NCBI GenBank assembly: GCA_004193205.1
Contig: RZUM01000006.1
Coordinates: forward strand, 357,713-421,712
Length of the DNA: 64,000 nucleotides
Origin: Gordonia sediminis
Lineage (GTDB): Bacteria > Actinomycetota > Actinomycetes > Mycobacteriales > Mycobacteriaceae
Direction: 5' to 3'
Numbering within the stretch: position 1 is the stretch's first letter; the number at the start of each line of letters is the position of its first letter. Both the position numbers and the translations under genes were made by a program. Of the stretch, positions 26,158-34,934 are shown piece by piece. Under the pieces are notes generated by a model. That model did no database searches. It was not told the origin of the DNA and saw only the letters and a program-made list of their open reading frames with translations.

Positions 26158-26859
26158 ATGCAGCAACAGGTACATCGAGAGGCCGCCCCTCTCCGTATGC
26201 AGGTGGTGAATCTGCTTCGGGCAGAGATCGTTGCCGTGCAGTTCGAACCTGGCGAGAGGTTGATCGAGCGCACCCTGTGCGAGCGGTACGGAGTCAGTCG
26301 CACGGTGATTCGAGAGGCACTGAGGCAACTCGAGTCGGAAGGACTCGTCAACATCGTCCCCAACAGGGGGCCCGTGGTGGCCACCCTCACGGCAGCGGAG
26401 GCACGTGGCCTCTACGAGGTGAGGGCGGTACTGGAAGCCCTGGCGGGGCGCGATTTCGCCAATCGCGCCACCAAAGCCCAACGCGCCACCCTCAAGGAGC
26501 GCATGAAGCGCCTGTCCGCCGCCTATGCCGCGGGCGATGCCTACAAGATCGTGGCGGCCAAAGACGAGTTCGACGACGCTTTGCTCGACGGCGCCGGCAA
26601 TCCGGCAATCCGGTCCACCCTCCTCGGGATCCGTGCGCGCACGAGCCTTCTCCGACGGTTGCTGATGTTCTCAGCGGAGCGGAACGTTGTCGCTGAACGC
26701 GAACTCAAGGAGATCACCCGAGCTGCCACATCGGGAGACCCGGAGGCCGCCTGGGCGGCGTGTGAGTCACACGTTCAGACGGCGGCCGAACTCGCCCTCG
26801 AGCTCCTCGAGCAATCGAATGGTTCTGACCACTCCGACGTCCGGGTCAGCTCAGCCTGA
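26158..26859 (+). CDS. FadR-subfamily GntR transcriptional regulator (FCD domain)
   Basis: 233 aa. A winged helix-turn-helix (about 12-75, with LCERYGVSRTVIREALRQLE as the recognition region) is joined to an all-helical FCD ligand domain (about 82-225). That domain keeps an Asp in AAKDEFDDALLDG and a His in CESHVQTAAELALELL, typical metal/acid-binding positions. FCD regulators usually repress until an organic acid binds. ATG 26158 has GGAGGG just upstream; ATG 26140 is an alternative. GntR operators carry GT-Nx-AC, the core of the recurring palindrome ACCGTAWTACGGT, so this is my best candidate for the regional regulator. It is divergent from the CoA-transferase unit and upstream of the Mo-hydroxylase operon. 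Confidence 0.92.
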   Translation: MQQQVHREAAPLRMQVVNLLRAEIVAVQFEPGERLIERTLCERYGVSRTVIREALRQLESEGLVNIVPNRGPVVATLTAAEARGLYEVRAVLEALAGRDFANRATKAQRATLKERMKRLSAAYAAGDAYKIVAAKDEFDDALLDGAGNPAIRSTLLGIRARTSLLRRLLMFSAERNVVAERELKEITRAATSGDPEAAWAACESHVQTAAELALELLEQSNGSDHSDVRVSSA

Positions 26860-26880
26860 CGAGCCGTTCTGCAGGTGCAG

Positions 26881-26913
26881 CGGCATTGAGGCGACGGTGA
26901 CGCCTCAATGCCG
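26881..26913 (+). terminator. Hairpin terminator of the GntR gene
   Basis: Perfect 13-bp arms (26881-26893, 26901-26913), 7-nt loop, 22 bp after the GntR stop. No long T-run. Confidence 0.75.
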
Positions 26914-27061
26914 AACAGCAACGGCCCCGTTGGTGAGACGGAATGTCACGTGACGCCACAGTTGACGACGCCTCAGGTCGGCCGGGAACTCCCGAGGCAT
27001 ACGTGTGCGCACGCACTGGCCTGGCCAGTTCGGCAGTACCGGCGACCACCAAAGATGGTAT

Positions 27062-27091
27062 TACCGTACTCCGGGATTACGGAGTACGGTA
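27062..27091. promoter_or_regulatory. Composite palindromic operator of the Mo-hydroxylase operon
   Basis: A perfect inverted repeat with 12-bp arms (27062-27073 and 27080-27091) around the spacer GGATTA. Each outer arm starts with the half-site TACCGTA, and ATTACGG is embedded in the middle, so it looks like overlapping copies of the 13-bp palindrome. It lies 76 bp upstream of the FAD-subunit start. Confidence 0.75.
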
Positions 27092-27166
27092 CGATAGAGC
27101 TGGGTCACACAGTCAGTTGGATTATGACCCACGTCATTGTCTGTATTCGCGTCCATGTGAGGTGCC

Positions 27167-28045
27167 ATGAAGCCCGCCGCGTTCGAATATCACGCGCCGT
27201 CGACGGTGGAGGAGGTAGTGGACCTCTTGGCCGAACACGGGGACGAGGCCAAAGTTCTCGCCGGCGGTCAAAGTCTGGTGCCGTTGATGTCCCTACGCCT
27301 GAGTCAGCCTGAGCACCTGATCGACATCAATGGCGTCACCGAACTGTCGTCATTCGGCTGTGCAGATGGTCAGGTGACCATTGGTTCCATCACTCGCCAG
27401 CGTCAGGTCGAGACGTCGCACGAGGTGGCACGAGCAGCACCGGTACTGCCGGCGGCCTTACGCCATATCGGGCATGCCGCGATTCGGAACAGGGGGACGG
27501 TCGGCGGCAGCATTGCCCATGCGGATCCGTCCTCCGAGCTTCCGGCGATGCTGTTGGCAACCGACGGGGCAGTCATCGCTCGCAGCTCCAGCGGCAGTCG
27601 GACTATCCGGGCAGCCGATCTGTTCGAGAACTTCTTGACCACGACGATCGAACCGACAGAACTGATCACCACCGTCGTGGTTCCTTTCAGTCAGGCCAGA
27701 ACCGGCTGGTCGGTACGCGAATTTTCTCGGCGCAGTGGCGATTTCGCCATCGTCGGAACAGTCGTCGGCATTTCACTGGACGAGTCGTACACAAACGTCG
27801 CACACGCATCCATTTCGCTGTTCGGTGTCGGTTCGAAGCCCGTACGTGCAGCCGTGGCAGAGAAGGAAATTGTCGGCCAGCCGGCGTCGCCGAGATTGTG
27901 GGAAGCCGCAGCTGTCGCGGCAGCATCCGAAATCGAGCCCCCGTCGGATGTTCACGGTTCGTCGGCGTATCGCCGTCAGCTCATGAAAACGGTTCTGCGA
28001 CAATGCCTGACCGAAGCCTACGATCGATCGGGAGTCTCACGATGA
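27167..28045 (+). CDS. Molybdenum hydroxylase FAD-binding (medium, CoxM-type) subunit
   Basis: 292-aa FAD subunit of a xanthine dehydrogenase-family molybdenum hydroxylase. The FAD loops VLAGGQSLVPLMSLR (near 30-43) and RNRGTVGGSIAHADPSSELP (near 107-126) are clear, with a C-terminal CO-dehydrogenase-flavoprotein domain (about 175-285). It passes electrons from the 2Fe-2S subunit to an acceptor. First gene of the operon; the stop overlaps the next start as ATGA. Order FAD, Fe-S, Mo subunit is the coxMSL order. With the Mo subunit below, hydroxylation of an aromatic or N-heterocyclic carbon using water is inferred. Confidence 0.94.
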   Translation: MKPAAFEYHAPSTVEEVVDLLAEHGDEAKVLAGGQSLVPLMSLRLSQPEHLIDINGVTELSSFGCADGQVTIGSITRQRQVETSHEVARAAPVLPAALRHIGHAAIRNRGTVGGSIAHADPSSELPAMLLATDGAVIARSSSGSRTIRAADLFENFLTTTIEPTELITTVVVPFSQARTGWSVREFSRRSGDFAIVGTVVGISLDESYTNVAHASISLFGVGSKPVRAAVAEKEIVGQPASPRLWEAAAVAAASEIEPPSDVHGSSAYRRQLMKTVLRQCLTEAYDRSGVSR

Positions 28046-28530
28046 AACGAATGCCTATTGAAGTCGTCGTCAACGGTGTTGCACGCGAGGGCTTTGTCGA
28101 GCCGCGCAGGACCCTGGCCGATTTTCTCCGGGAGGATCTCGAGCTGACAGGTACGCACCTGGGCTGCGAACACGGCGTCTGCGGAGCGTGCACGGTGGAG
28201 CTCGATGGTGTGCCCGTTCGATCGTGCCTGGTCCTGGCCGTGCAAGCGGCCAACAAGTCAGTGAAGACCATCGAGGGCGTAGCTGAGGGAGGAGAGCTTC
28301 ATCCGCTGCAGAAGGCATTCCGCGACAACCACAGTTTTCAGTGCGGATTCTGCACCCCGGGTTTCGTCATGACCGCACTCTCCCTCTTGCGAGACGGGGT
28401 TGCCGAGGCCGAGATTCGCGAGGAGCTCGCCGGGAACCTGTGTCGGTGCACCGGATACCAGTCGATTGTCGATGGCGTGTTGGATGCCGCTCGCCGCGTA
28501 CAAGAATCAGAGGAGCAGGTGACACGATGA
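28042..28530 (+). CDS. Molybdenum hydroxylase 2Fe-2S (small, CoxS-type) subunit
   Basis: 162 aa, normal for the family. The plant-ferredoxin-type cluster is held by CEHGVCGAC and a later Cys in VRSC (near 45-66); the second cluster by CGFC and CRCTGY (near 105-142). It relays electrons from the molybdenum centre to FAD. ATG 28042 overlaps the FAD-subunit stop, and its own stop overlaps the large-subunit start (ATGA), so all three subunits are translationally coupled, consistent with a stoichiometric complex. Confidence 0.96.
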   Translation: MKRMPIEVVVNGVAREGFVEPRRTLADFLREDLELTGTHLGCEHGVCGACTVELDGVPVRSCLVLAVQAANKSVKTIEGVAEGGELHPLQKAFRDNHSFQCGFCTPGFVMTALSLLRDGVAEAEIREELAGNLCRCTGYQSIVDGVLDAARRVQESEEQVTR

Positions 28531-30860
28531 GGTTGGTCGGAGCCAGTGTCCACCGCGTCGAGGACGCTCGTATCCTCACTGGCAGAGGCAAATACGTTGA
28601 TGATGTGAAGCTGCCGCGGATGCTTCATGCCGCATTTCTCCGTAGCCCTTTTCCACATGCTCGTGTCAGCAGCATCGACACCGAGGAAGCTCGCCGGGTC
28701 CGCGGCGTCGTAGCCGTACTCACAGGTGACGACATCTCCGCGGTCACCAAGCCTTACATTGACTTTCCAGTCTTCCTTCCACAGTTTCTGCACTCCCCGA
28801 CCTTGCCGTTGGCAACCGATCGAGTGCGATTTGTCGGCGACCCCGTCGCGATCGTGGTCGCCGAGAATCGCTACATCGCCGAGGATGCGCTGGAGTTGAT
28901 CGATGTCGACTACGAACCGTTGGACGCAGTCGCCGACATGGAATCAGCCCTCGATCCGAACAGTGTGAACATCTTCGAAGACCTCGGCAGCAACGTGGCT
29001 TACCGAAAGGACACCACGTTCGGTGACGTCGACGCTGCGTTCGCTGAGGCCACCCACGTGGTGAGCGAGACACTGCGCCAGGAACGCCAGGCCAATGTGC
29101 CGATGGAGACCCGTGGGGTCGTGGCCGATTACGACGCAGGCTTGGGAAGTCTGACGTTCCATGCCTCGACTCAGTCGCCTCAGACACTTCGCACCAGTCT
29201 CGCGAATCTCCTCGATATCCCACTGGAACGAGTCAGAGTACTGGCGCAGGACGTCGGTGGCGGTTTTGGGCTCAAGTCCGCCATCACTCGCGAGGACATC
29301 GCGATTGGAGCGGCGAGCCGGTTGCTCGGTCAGCCCGTCAAGTGGATCGAAGACCGCAACGAGCACCTGCTGGCCTCCGGTCATGCGCGCGATGAGCGGA
29401 TGGACGTGGAGCTGGCTCTTGCTGACGACGGGACGATTCTCGGTCTGCGCGCGACGCTCGTCATCGACCAGGGCGCCTACACGTGCCTGGGCATTCCGGC
29501 GGCCCAGTTCCCCGACCTCATCCTGAAGTACCTCCCCGGTCCATACCGAGTCGGAGCGCTCGCGTTCACCGGAATAGTGGTCACCACCAATAAATGCACC
29601 GTGGTCCCCTATCGCGGTCCCTGGGAGATCGAGACCTGGGTTCGGGAACGGATCGTCGACCTCGGCGCCCGCGCCGTCGGGCTTGATCCTGCCGAGTTCA
29701 GACGGCGCGCGCTCTTCGATGGAGACGCCGACGATCACGGGATCACCGGATACAGCCTTGCCGGCATCACGTCGCGTCAGTCCATGGACCGCGCTTTGGA
29801 ACTGGCGGAGTACAGCAAGTTCCGCAAGGAACAAGTGCAGGCTCGGGCTGCGGGGCGTGCACTCGGGATCGGATTCGCCACCTATCTTGAGGCTGCGCCG
29901 GGACCGATGGGCGCCCGGGGCTTTTCACCGGAGGACGCGACGGTCCGAATGGAACCGAATGGGCACGTCGTCGTCATAACCTCTCAGCAGCCGCACGGCC
30001 AGGGACACCAGACGACCCTCGCTCAACTAGCCGCAGACGAACTCGGAGTGCCGTTCGATCACGTGCGCGTGATGTACGGAGACACCGACCAGACCCCGTA
30101 CAACCTCATCGGCACCGGCGGCAGTCGAGCAGCAACGTGGGCGAGCGGAGCGGTCGTGAAGAGTGCGCGCGTGGTGCGGCAACAGATTCTCGACACTGCC
30201 GCCGACATGCTGGAGATCGACGCATCCGACCTCGCCATCGCGGATGGCGTTGTCGCACCGAACGGCGCTCCGGCGAGTGGAATCCCGATATCGTCCGTCG
30301 CCCACAAAGCGTACTTCAGCGACAACTCCCCGTTCTACGGTCAGGAGTGCGGCCTCGAAGCCACCGAGACCTTCACCGAGGACGGCGTCGGCGGTAGCGG
30401 CTGGTCCGGCGGCACCCACCTGTGCATCGTGGAACTCGACCTCGACACCGGAGCCGTCGACATCGTGCGCTATATCGCCGTTTCCGATTGCGGCCGTCTC
30501 ATCAATCCGGCAATCGTCGAGGGACAGATCCGCGGAGGCGTCGCCCAAGGCATCGCCGGGGTCCTCTACGAAAAAGTTCTCTACGACACCGACGGCGGCT
30601 GCCAATCGGGCACATTCATGGACTATCTGCTGCCAACGTCGGCAGAGGTCCCCCTGATCGAGATCGAGCACATCGAGTCGGCGCCGAGCGGTGGAATCGA
30701 CCATCGCGGGATCGGCGAGGGCGGCGCGATCGTCGCACCGGCCGCCCTGACCAGCGCTATCGAGGACGCCTTGGCTCACCTCGATGTACGCGTCACCGAG
30801 CAGTACCTTCCGCCGGCCCGCATTCTCGAACTCGCCGGCGTCGTCGCAGCCGAACGATAG
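28527..30860 (+). CDS. Molybdenum hydroxylase large (Mo cofactor) subunit
   Basis: 777-aa molybdopterin subunit. The a/b hammerhead domain (about 15-125) and the Mo-binding domains follow, with the catalytic Glu at E731 (GIGEGGAIVAP). The active-site loop reads PYRGPW at 361-366, not the AYRCSFR of true CO dehydrogenase, so this is a hydroxylase of organic substrates. Typical reactions are hydroxylation at an electron-poor ring carbon or oxidation of an aldehyde. The start is ATG 28527, overlapping the small subunit. With its maturation genes it is the most complex enzyme in the window and could be the entry step for a heteroaromatic compound. Confidence 0.94.
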   Translation: MRLVGASVHRVEDARILTGRGKYVDDVKLPRMLHAAFLRSPFPHARVSSIDTEEARRVRGVVAVLTGDDISAVTKPYIDFPVFLPQFLHSPTLPLATDRVRFVGDPVAIVVAENRYIAEDALELIDVDYEPLDAVADMESALDPNSVNIFEDLGSNVAYRKDTTFGDVDAAFAEATHVVSETLRQERQANVPMETRGVVADYDAGLGSLTFHASTQSPQTLRTSLANLLDIPLERVRVLAQDVGGGFGLKSAITREDIAIGAASRLLGQPVKWIEDRNEHLLASGHARDERMDVELALADDGTILGLRATLVIDQGAYTCLGIPAAQFPDLILKYLPGPYRVGALAFTGIVVTTNKCTVVPYRGPWEIETWVRERIVDLGARAVGLDPAEFRRRALFDGDADDHGITGYSLAGITSRQSMDRALELAEYSKFRKEQVQARAAGRALGIGFATYLEAAPGPMGARGFSPEDATVRMEPNGHVVVITSQQPHGQGHQTTLAQLAADELGVPFDHVRVMYGDTDQTPYNLIGTGGSRAATWASGAVVKSARVVRQQILDTAADMLEIDASDLAIADGVVAPNGAPASGIPISSVAHKAYFSDNSPFYGQECGLEATETFTEDGVGGSGWSGGTHLCIVELDLDTGAVDIVRYIAVSDCGRLINPAIVEGQIRGGVAQGIAGVLYEKVLYDTDGGCQSGTFMDYLLPTSAEVPLIEIEHIESAPSGGIDHRGIGEGGAIVAPAALTSAIEDALAHLDVRVTEQYLPPARILELAGVVAAER

Positions 30861-30901
30861 TCAACGATCGTTCACATCGTTATCCACCAGGAGGAATAGC
30901 A

Positions 30902-31597
30902 ATGCAACTGACCAACTCATTCACCATCCCTGTTCCGGCGCAAGTCGCGTGGGAGACGCTGCTCGACCTGGAGCGAGTGGCACCTTGTCTGCCCGGAGCG
31001 ACTGTCGACCGGTTTGACGGCACCGTCTGCGACGGTCGCGTCAAGGTGAAACTCGGTCCGATCAACCTGCAGTACCGGGGTGAGATGATAATCAAAGAGC
31101 AAGACGACACCGCGCACCGCCTGACCGTGCACGGAACCGGCAAGGAGATGAAGGGCTCCGGGTCTGCGAACGCTCGGATCGAAGCGGTCTTGACCGAAGC
31201 GGACGGAATAACCACTGTGACCGTGGAAACCGATCTGGGACTCACGGGGCGCCCGGCCCAGTTCGGTCGCGGCATGATCGCCGACGTCAGCAACAGTCTG
31301 ATCTCGACCTTCGCAGGCAATCTCGCGAAGCTGTTGGCCGAAGATGGGGCCGCACCTTCGGTAGGTGATACCACCGATGACCCCGCATCCAGTCCGTCGG
31401 CCACAGGAACTGCCACGACATCGCCGGTGTCGGCGCCTACAGCCGGTGTCCGCGCCGCTGAGGCTGAGGCCCTCGATCTCAGCTCCCTGGTGTCCGGGCG
31501 CATCAAACGACAGATCGCAGCCGGCGCAGCACTCGTTCTCGGTCTCGCCGCCGCATCGATGTGGCTGCGGCGCCGCCGTACCCGGGCACACCGCTGA
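30902..31597 (+). CDS. CoxG-like SRPBCC protein with membrane anchor
   Basis: 231 aa. An SRPBCC lipid/START-like domain (about 1-145: FTIPVPAQVAWETLLDLERV and FAGNLAKLLAE) leads through a Ser/Thr/Ala-rich linker to a C-terminal transmembrane helix (about 205-222) ending in a basic tail. CoxG proteins recruit molybdenum hydroxylases to the inner face of the membrane, so it probably links this enzyme to the quinone pool. ATG 30902 has a full AGGAGG site. It is 41 bp after the large subunit. Confidence 0.9.
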   Translation: MQLTNSFTIPVPAQVAWETLLDLERVAPCLPGATVDRFDGTVCDGRVKVKLGPINLQYRGEMIIKEQDDTAHRLTVHGTGKEMKGSGSANARIEAVLTEADGITTVTVETDLGLTGRPAQFGRGMIADVSNSLISTFAGNLAKLLAEDGAAPSVGDTTDDPASSPSATGTATTSPVSAPTAGVRAAEAEALDLSSLVSGRIKRQIAAGAALVLGLAAASMWLRRRRTRAHR

Positions 31598-31754
31598 CAT
31601 CGAAGTCGGCAGGCCGGAGTCCGGTACGGCGCGGCGGAACATCGTGTCGACTGGGTGATCCCCACGGTCGGTCCCGCCGCGTCGTGCCACACGGATGGAC
31701 GGGCCGGTGTCCGACCTCGAGGCGCAGGTTCATGACAGGAAAGGTGGAACGCGC

Positions 31755-32648
31755 GTGACGAGCGACCCGATCCTCTCCCGACTCGACTCACCCGACGCCG
31801 TCGCGGCGGTCCTGGAAATGGGCGGATACCTCAGCGACACAACGCTGTCCACGGTCGTGTGGTTGGCACTCGACCTCCACCGTCCGCTCCTGTTGGAAGG
31901 CGAACCGGGCACCGGAAAGACGGCGCTGGCCGAAGCGCTGGCCGAGGGACTCGGGGTCGAGTTGATCCGGCTACAGTGCTACGAAGGAATCGACTCGGCG
32001 CAAGCGCTGTACGACTGGGATTTTCCTCGTCAGATTCTTCATTTGCGTGCACTGCAACTCAACGGCCAGGTAGTGAGTGAAGAAGCAGAAGCCAGCGTCC
32101 ACAGCGAACGTTTCCTGCTCGCCCGGCCGATACTCCGAGCGTTGCAGCAGTCGCCGGCAGTGTTGCTGATCGACGAAATCGACCGTGCCGATGACGAGTT
32201 CGAGGCATTCCTGCTCGAAGTACTGTCCTCCTGGCAGGTGTCGATTCCGGAGATCGGCACGCTGACGGCTGCGACCCCGCCGATCGTGATCCTCACGTCC
32301 AATCGAACGCGGGAGCTGCATGATGCCTTGAAGCGGCGATGTCTCTACCACTGGATCGGTTATCCCGACCTCGCGCGTGAGATTCAGATCGTCCGTTCTC
32401 GCGCGCCCGGTGTGTGTTCGGAGCTGGCAGAGCAAGCAGTACGGATCGTGCAACGGCTCCGGCGCGAATCCACGCTGGTCAAGGTTCCCGGCGTCGCCGA
32501 AACCATTGATTGGACCCAAGCACTACATCGGTTGGGCGCCACAACTGTTGACGCCGATCAGGCCGCAGCCACCCTCGGCGCCCTGGTGAAGTACCGCGAA
32601 GACGTATCCGAGGTGCGTGGTTCCCTCGAGGAGCATGCAGCATCGTGA
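31755..32648 (+). CDS. MoxR/CoxD-type AAA+ ATPase
   Basis: 297-aa AAA+ ATPase. Walker A GEPGTGKT at 49-56 and Walker B LLIDEID at 137-143 are intact, with LTSNRTRELHDALKRRCLYH (sensor 1/Arg finger region) after. CoxD-like ATPases act with a CoxE von Willebrand protein to insert sulfur or metal in the active site of molybdenum hydroxylases. GTG 31755 is chosen because AAGGTGG lies 7 nt before it; ATG 31695 in frame lacks a site. It overlaps the next gene by 4 bp (stop TGA within GTGA). Confidence 0.92.
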   Translation: MTSDPILSRLDSPDAVAAVLEMGGYLSDTTLSTVVWLALDLHRPLLLEGEPGTGKTALAEALAEGLGVELIRLQCYEGIDSAQALYDWDFPRQILHLRALQLNGQVVSEEAEASVHSERFLLARPILRALQQSPAVLLIDEIDRADDEFEAFLLEVLSSWQVSIPEIGTLTAATPPIVILTSNRTRELHDALKRRCLYHWIGYPDLAREIQIVRSRAPGVCSELAEQAVRIVQRLRRESTLVKVPGVAETIDWTQALHRLGATTVDADQAAATLGALVKYREDVSEVRGSLEEHAAS

Positions 32649-33751
32649 TCGCCGAATCATCCGCTCCAACGGTCGATCACCTACTACTCACCCTGGTTCA
32701 CAGACTGCGTTCGGCGGGTATGCAGGTCGCGCAGGACCGGGCGATAGCATTCGTCCAAGCCGTTTCTCGCATCGGCTTGGATCACCCTCGTGCAATCCAC
32801 ATCGCCGGACACGCAACGTTGTGTTCATCGCCGGAGGACCGGGCCACGTTTGACGAAGTCGCGTCCGCGTGGCTTCGCGGACCGGAGAACGAACGCCGGC
32901 CGGATCGATTGCGCACGAGGCGAGATGACGGCACGAATGCCCAACGACGCGAAATCGGTGCTGACGACGGTATGGTCCCGAACGCCGTACTTGCGTCCTC
33001 GATCGAACGACTGCGACATCGTGATATCGCGGACCTCGACGACGACGAACGAGCCATCTTCCGCATGATCCTGGACCAGGTCGTGCCCACGTTGCCCCGC
33101 CGCACCAGTCGGCGGTGTCGCCCTTCGCGACGAGGAGACTTCGACGCCCGTCGTACGCTTCGCGCCGAACTGCGGCACCATGGGGAGCCCGGCCAGATCA
33201 GGCGACAGCGCACCACATCCCGACCTCGTCGACTTCTCTTCCTCATCGACATCAGCGGTTCGATGGAACCATACGCCGATGCACTGGTGAGACTGGCGCA
33301 CCGCTACACCTCCGCCGCGTCCACCGTCGGCGTCTACACGATCGGCACACGCGTCACGAGCATCACCCGTGCGTTACGCATTCGTGACACCGAGCGCGCT
33401 TTGGCAGCAATGGCTGAGATCGTGCCGGACTGGTCCGGGGGAACCCGCCTTGGTGAAGCAATCCGTACCTTTCTCAGCCAACCCGGCGAGCGCCATCTCG
33501 CACGAGGCGCAGTCGTCGCTGTGTTCTCGGATGGTTGGGAGCAAGGCGACTGCAGTGTCCTCGGTGAGCAAGCCGCGCTGATGGGCCGCCTCGCCAGCCG
33601 AGTCGTGTGGGTGAATCCGCAGCGCGGTAAGCCTGGGTATGAGCCCGTGCAGCGGGGCATCGTCGCCGTACTCCCCCATGTCGACGATTTCGTTTCCGGC
33701 CACTCCCTGGCCACCTTTCTCGAGTTGCGCGAGGTATTGGCGAATGCGTGA
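32645..33751 (+). CDS. CoxE-like von Willebrand factor A domain protein
   Basis: 368 aa with an Arg-rich N-terminal half and a C-terminal VWA domain. The MIDAS metal motif is D202-I-S204-G-S206 (LIDISGSM), followed by TIGTRVT, a Thr-containing site in SGGTRLGE and FSDGWEQG. CoxE partners the CoxD ATPase in active-site maturation of CO dehydrogenase-type enzymes. It starts with GTG at 32645 overlapping the ATPase stop, and its own stop overlaps the XdhC start, so the maturation genes are tightly coupled. Confidence 0.92.
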   Translation: MIAESSAPTVDHLLLTLVHRLRSAGMQVAQDRAIAFVQAVSRIGLDHPRAIHIAGHATLCSSPEDRATFDEVASAWLRGPENERRPDRLRTRRDDGTNAQRREIGADDGMVPNAVLASSIERLRHRDIADLDDDERAIFRMILDQVVPTLPRRTSRRCRPSRRGDFDARRTLRAELRHHGEPGQIRRQRTTSRPRRLLFLIDISGSMEPYADALVRLAHRYTSAASTVGVYTIGTRVTSITRALRIRDTERALAAMAEIVPDWSGGTRLGEAIRTFLSQPGERHLARGAVVAVFSDGWEQGDCSVLGEQAALMGRLASRVVWVNPQRGKPGYEPVQRGIVAVLPHVDDFVSGHSLATFLELREVLANA

Positions 33752-34934
33752 AGTTCTCCCAGAATTGCTGCGATGGTGGGAAGCCGGGTACACAGTGGGT
33801 GTCGGCACGGTCGTCGCGACATTCAATTCCGCGCCGCAACCACCCGGCGCCTCGATGCTCGTGGGTCCCGACGGGTCGGCTTTCGGTTCAGTCTCCGGCG
33901 GCTGCATTGAAGGTGCAGTGTATGACCTCTGCACGGCGACCACGGAAACCGGCGAACGAGTGCTCGAGCGGTTCGGAGTAAGCGATGACGACGCGTTTGC
34001 TGTGGGGCTCACCTGCGGTGGCGTCCTTGACGTCTTCGTTGATGCGGTATCTCCGACCACCTTCCCCGAACTTGCTCTTGTCGCCGCCGACCTCGCCGCT
34101 GAACGCCCGGTCGCTGTCGCCACGGTGATCGACCACCCCGATTCGTCACGGGTGGGCCTTCGGCTGGTGATCCGAGAGTCGGGCGTGACAGGCACCTTGG
34201 ATTCTGCGCGCGCCGACAGCGCAGTTCACGACGACGCCATCGGTTTGCTTGCAGCCGGACACCACTCGACGTTGTCGTACGGTCCCGATGGTGAACGTCT
34301 TGGCGACGCGATGAAGGTGTTCGTCTGGGCGTTCGCACCTCCGCCGCGGATGATCGTCTTCGGCGCCATCGATTTCGCAGCCGCCGTGGCGCGGATCGGT
34401 GGCTTCTTGGGATATCGTGTGACCGTCTGCGACGCACGCCCTGTCTTCGCGACCGCGTCGCGCTTTCCCCACGCCGACGAAGTGGTGGTCGACTGGCCAC
34501 ACCGCTATCTTGCCGCGGAATCCGACGCCGGTCGTATTGACCGAAGAACCGTGCTGTGTGTGCTGACCCACGATCCCAAATTCGACGTTCCGGTGCTTGA
34601 CGTCGCGCTGCGCCTCACAGGCGATGCACAACCGTGCTATATCGGGGCCATGGGGTCGCGACGCACTCATGCCGATCGGTTGATCAGGCTTCAGGAGGTC
34701 GGGCTCGAGGCCGATCACCTCGCCCGCCTGTCGTCACCGATCGGCCTCGACCTGGGAGCGCGTACCGCCGAAGAGACGGCGGTGTCCGTCGCAGCCGAGA
34801 TCATCGCGCACCGATGGGGAGGCAGCGGCCGGTCGCTGGCCGCTACCAGCGGACGCATTCACGGTGATACCAACAACGACGAAGGTGCTCGCAGCGAGCC
34901 GAGGAGCGAGAAGGCCGACAGCTACGGGAGCTGA
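33744..34934 (+). CDS. XdhC/CoxI family molybdenum-cofactor maturation protein
   Basis: 396 aa. An N-terminal XdhC/CoxI domain (about 5-80: SVSGGCIEGAVYD) and a C-terminal Rossmann XdhC domain (about 205-375: MIVFGAIDFAAAVARIGGFLGYRVTVCDARPVFA, read in short pieces, then YIGAMGSRRTHADR) are visible. Such proteins bind and sulfurate the molybdenum cofactor before its insertion. ATG 33744 overlaps the CoxE gene. The C-terminal 30 residues are charged and unlike the family. The stop lies inside the end of the convergent TetR gene, a 13-bp tail-to-tail overlap. Confidence 0.92.
   Translation: MREVLPELLRWWEAGYTVGVGTVVATFNSAPQPPGASMLVGPDGSAFGSVSGGCIEGAVYDLCTATTETGERVLERFGVSDDDAFAVGLTCGGVLDVFVDAVSPTTFPELALVAADLAAERPVAVATVIDHPDSSRVGLRLVIRESGVTGTLDSARADSAVHDDAIGLLAAGHHSTLSYGPDGERLGDAMKVFVWAFAPPPRMIVFGAIDFAAAVARIGGFLGYRVTVCDARPVFATASRFPHADEVVVDWPHRYLAAESDAGRIDRRTVLCVLTHDPKFDVPVLDVALRLTGDAQPCYIGAMGSRRTHADRLIRLQEVGLEADHLARLSSPIGLDLGARTAEETAVSVAAEIIAHRWGGSGRSLAATSGRIHGDTNNDEGARSEPRSEKADSYGS

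Larger units (their letters stand above)
26860..27166. other. Gap with terminator and Mo-hydroxylase promoter
   Basis: 307-bp gap holding the GntR terminator at its left end and a large palindromic operator at 27062-27091 at its right. No coding region is supported. Confidence 0.7.

Noticed and set aside
28527-30860. CO dehydrogenase large subunit
   Set aside because: The active-site Cys loop AYRCSFR is absent; the sequence reads PYRGPW.
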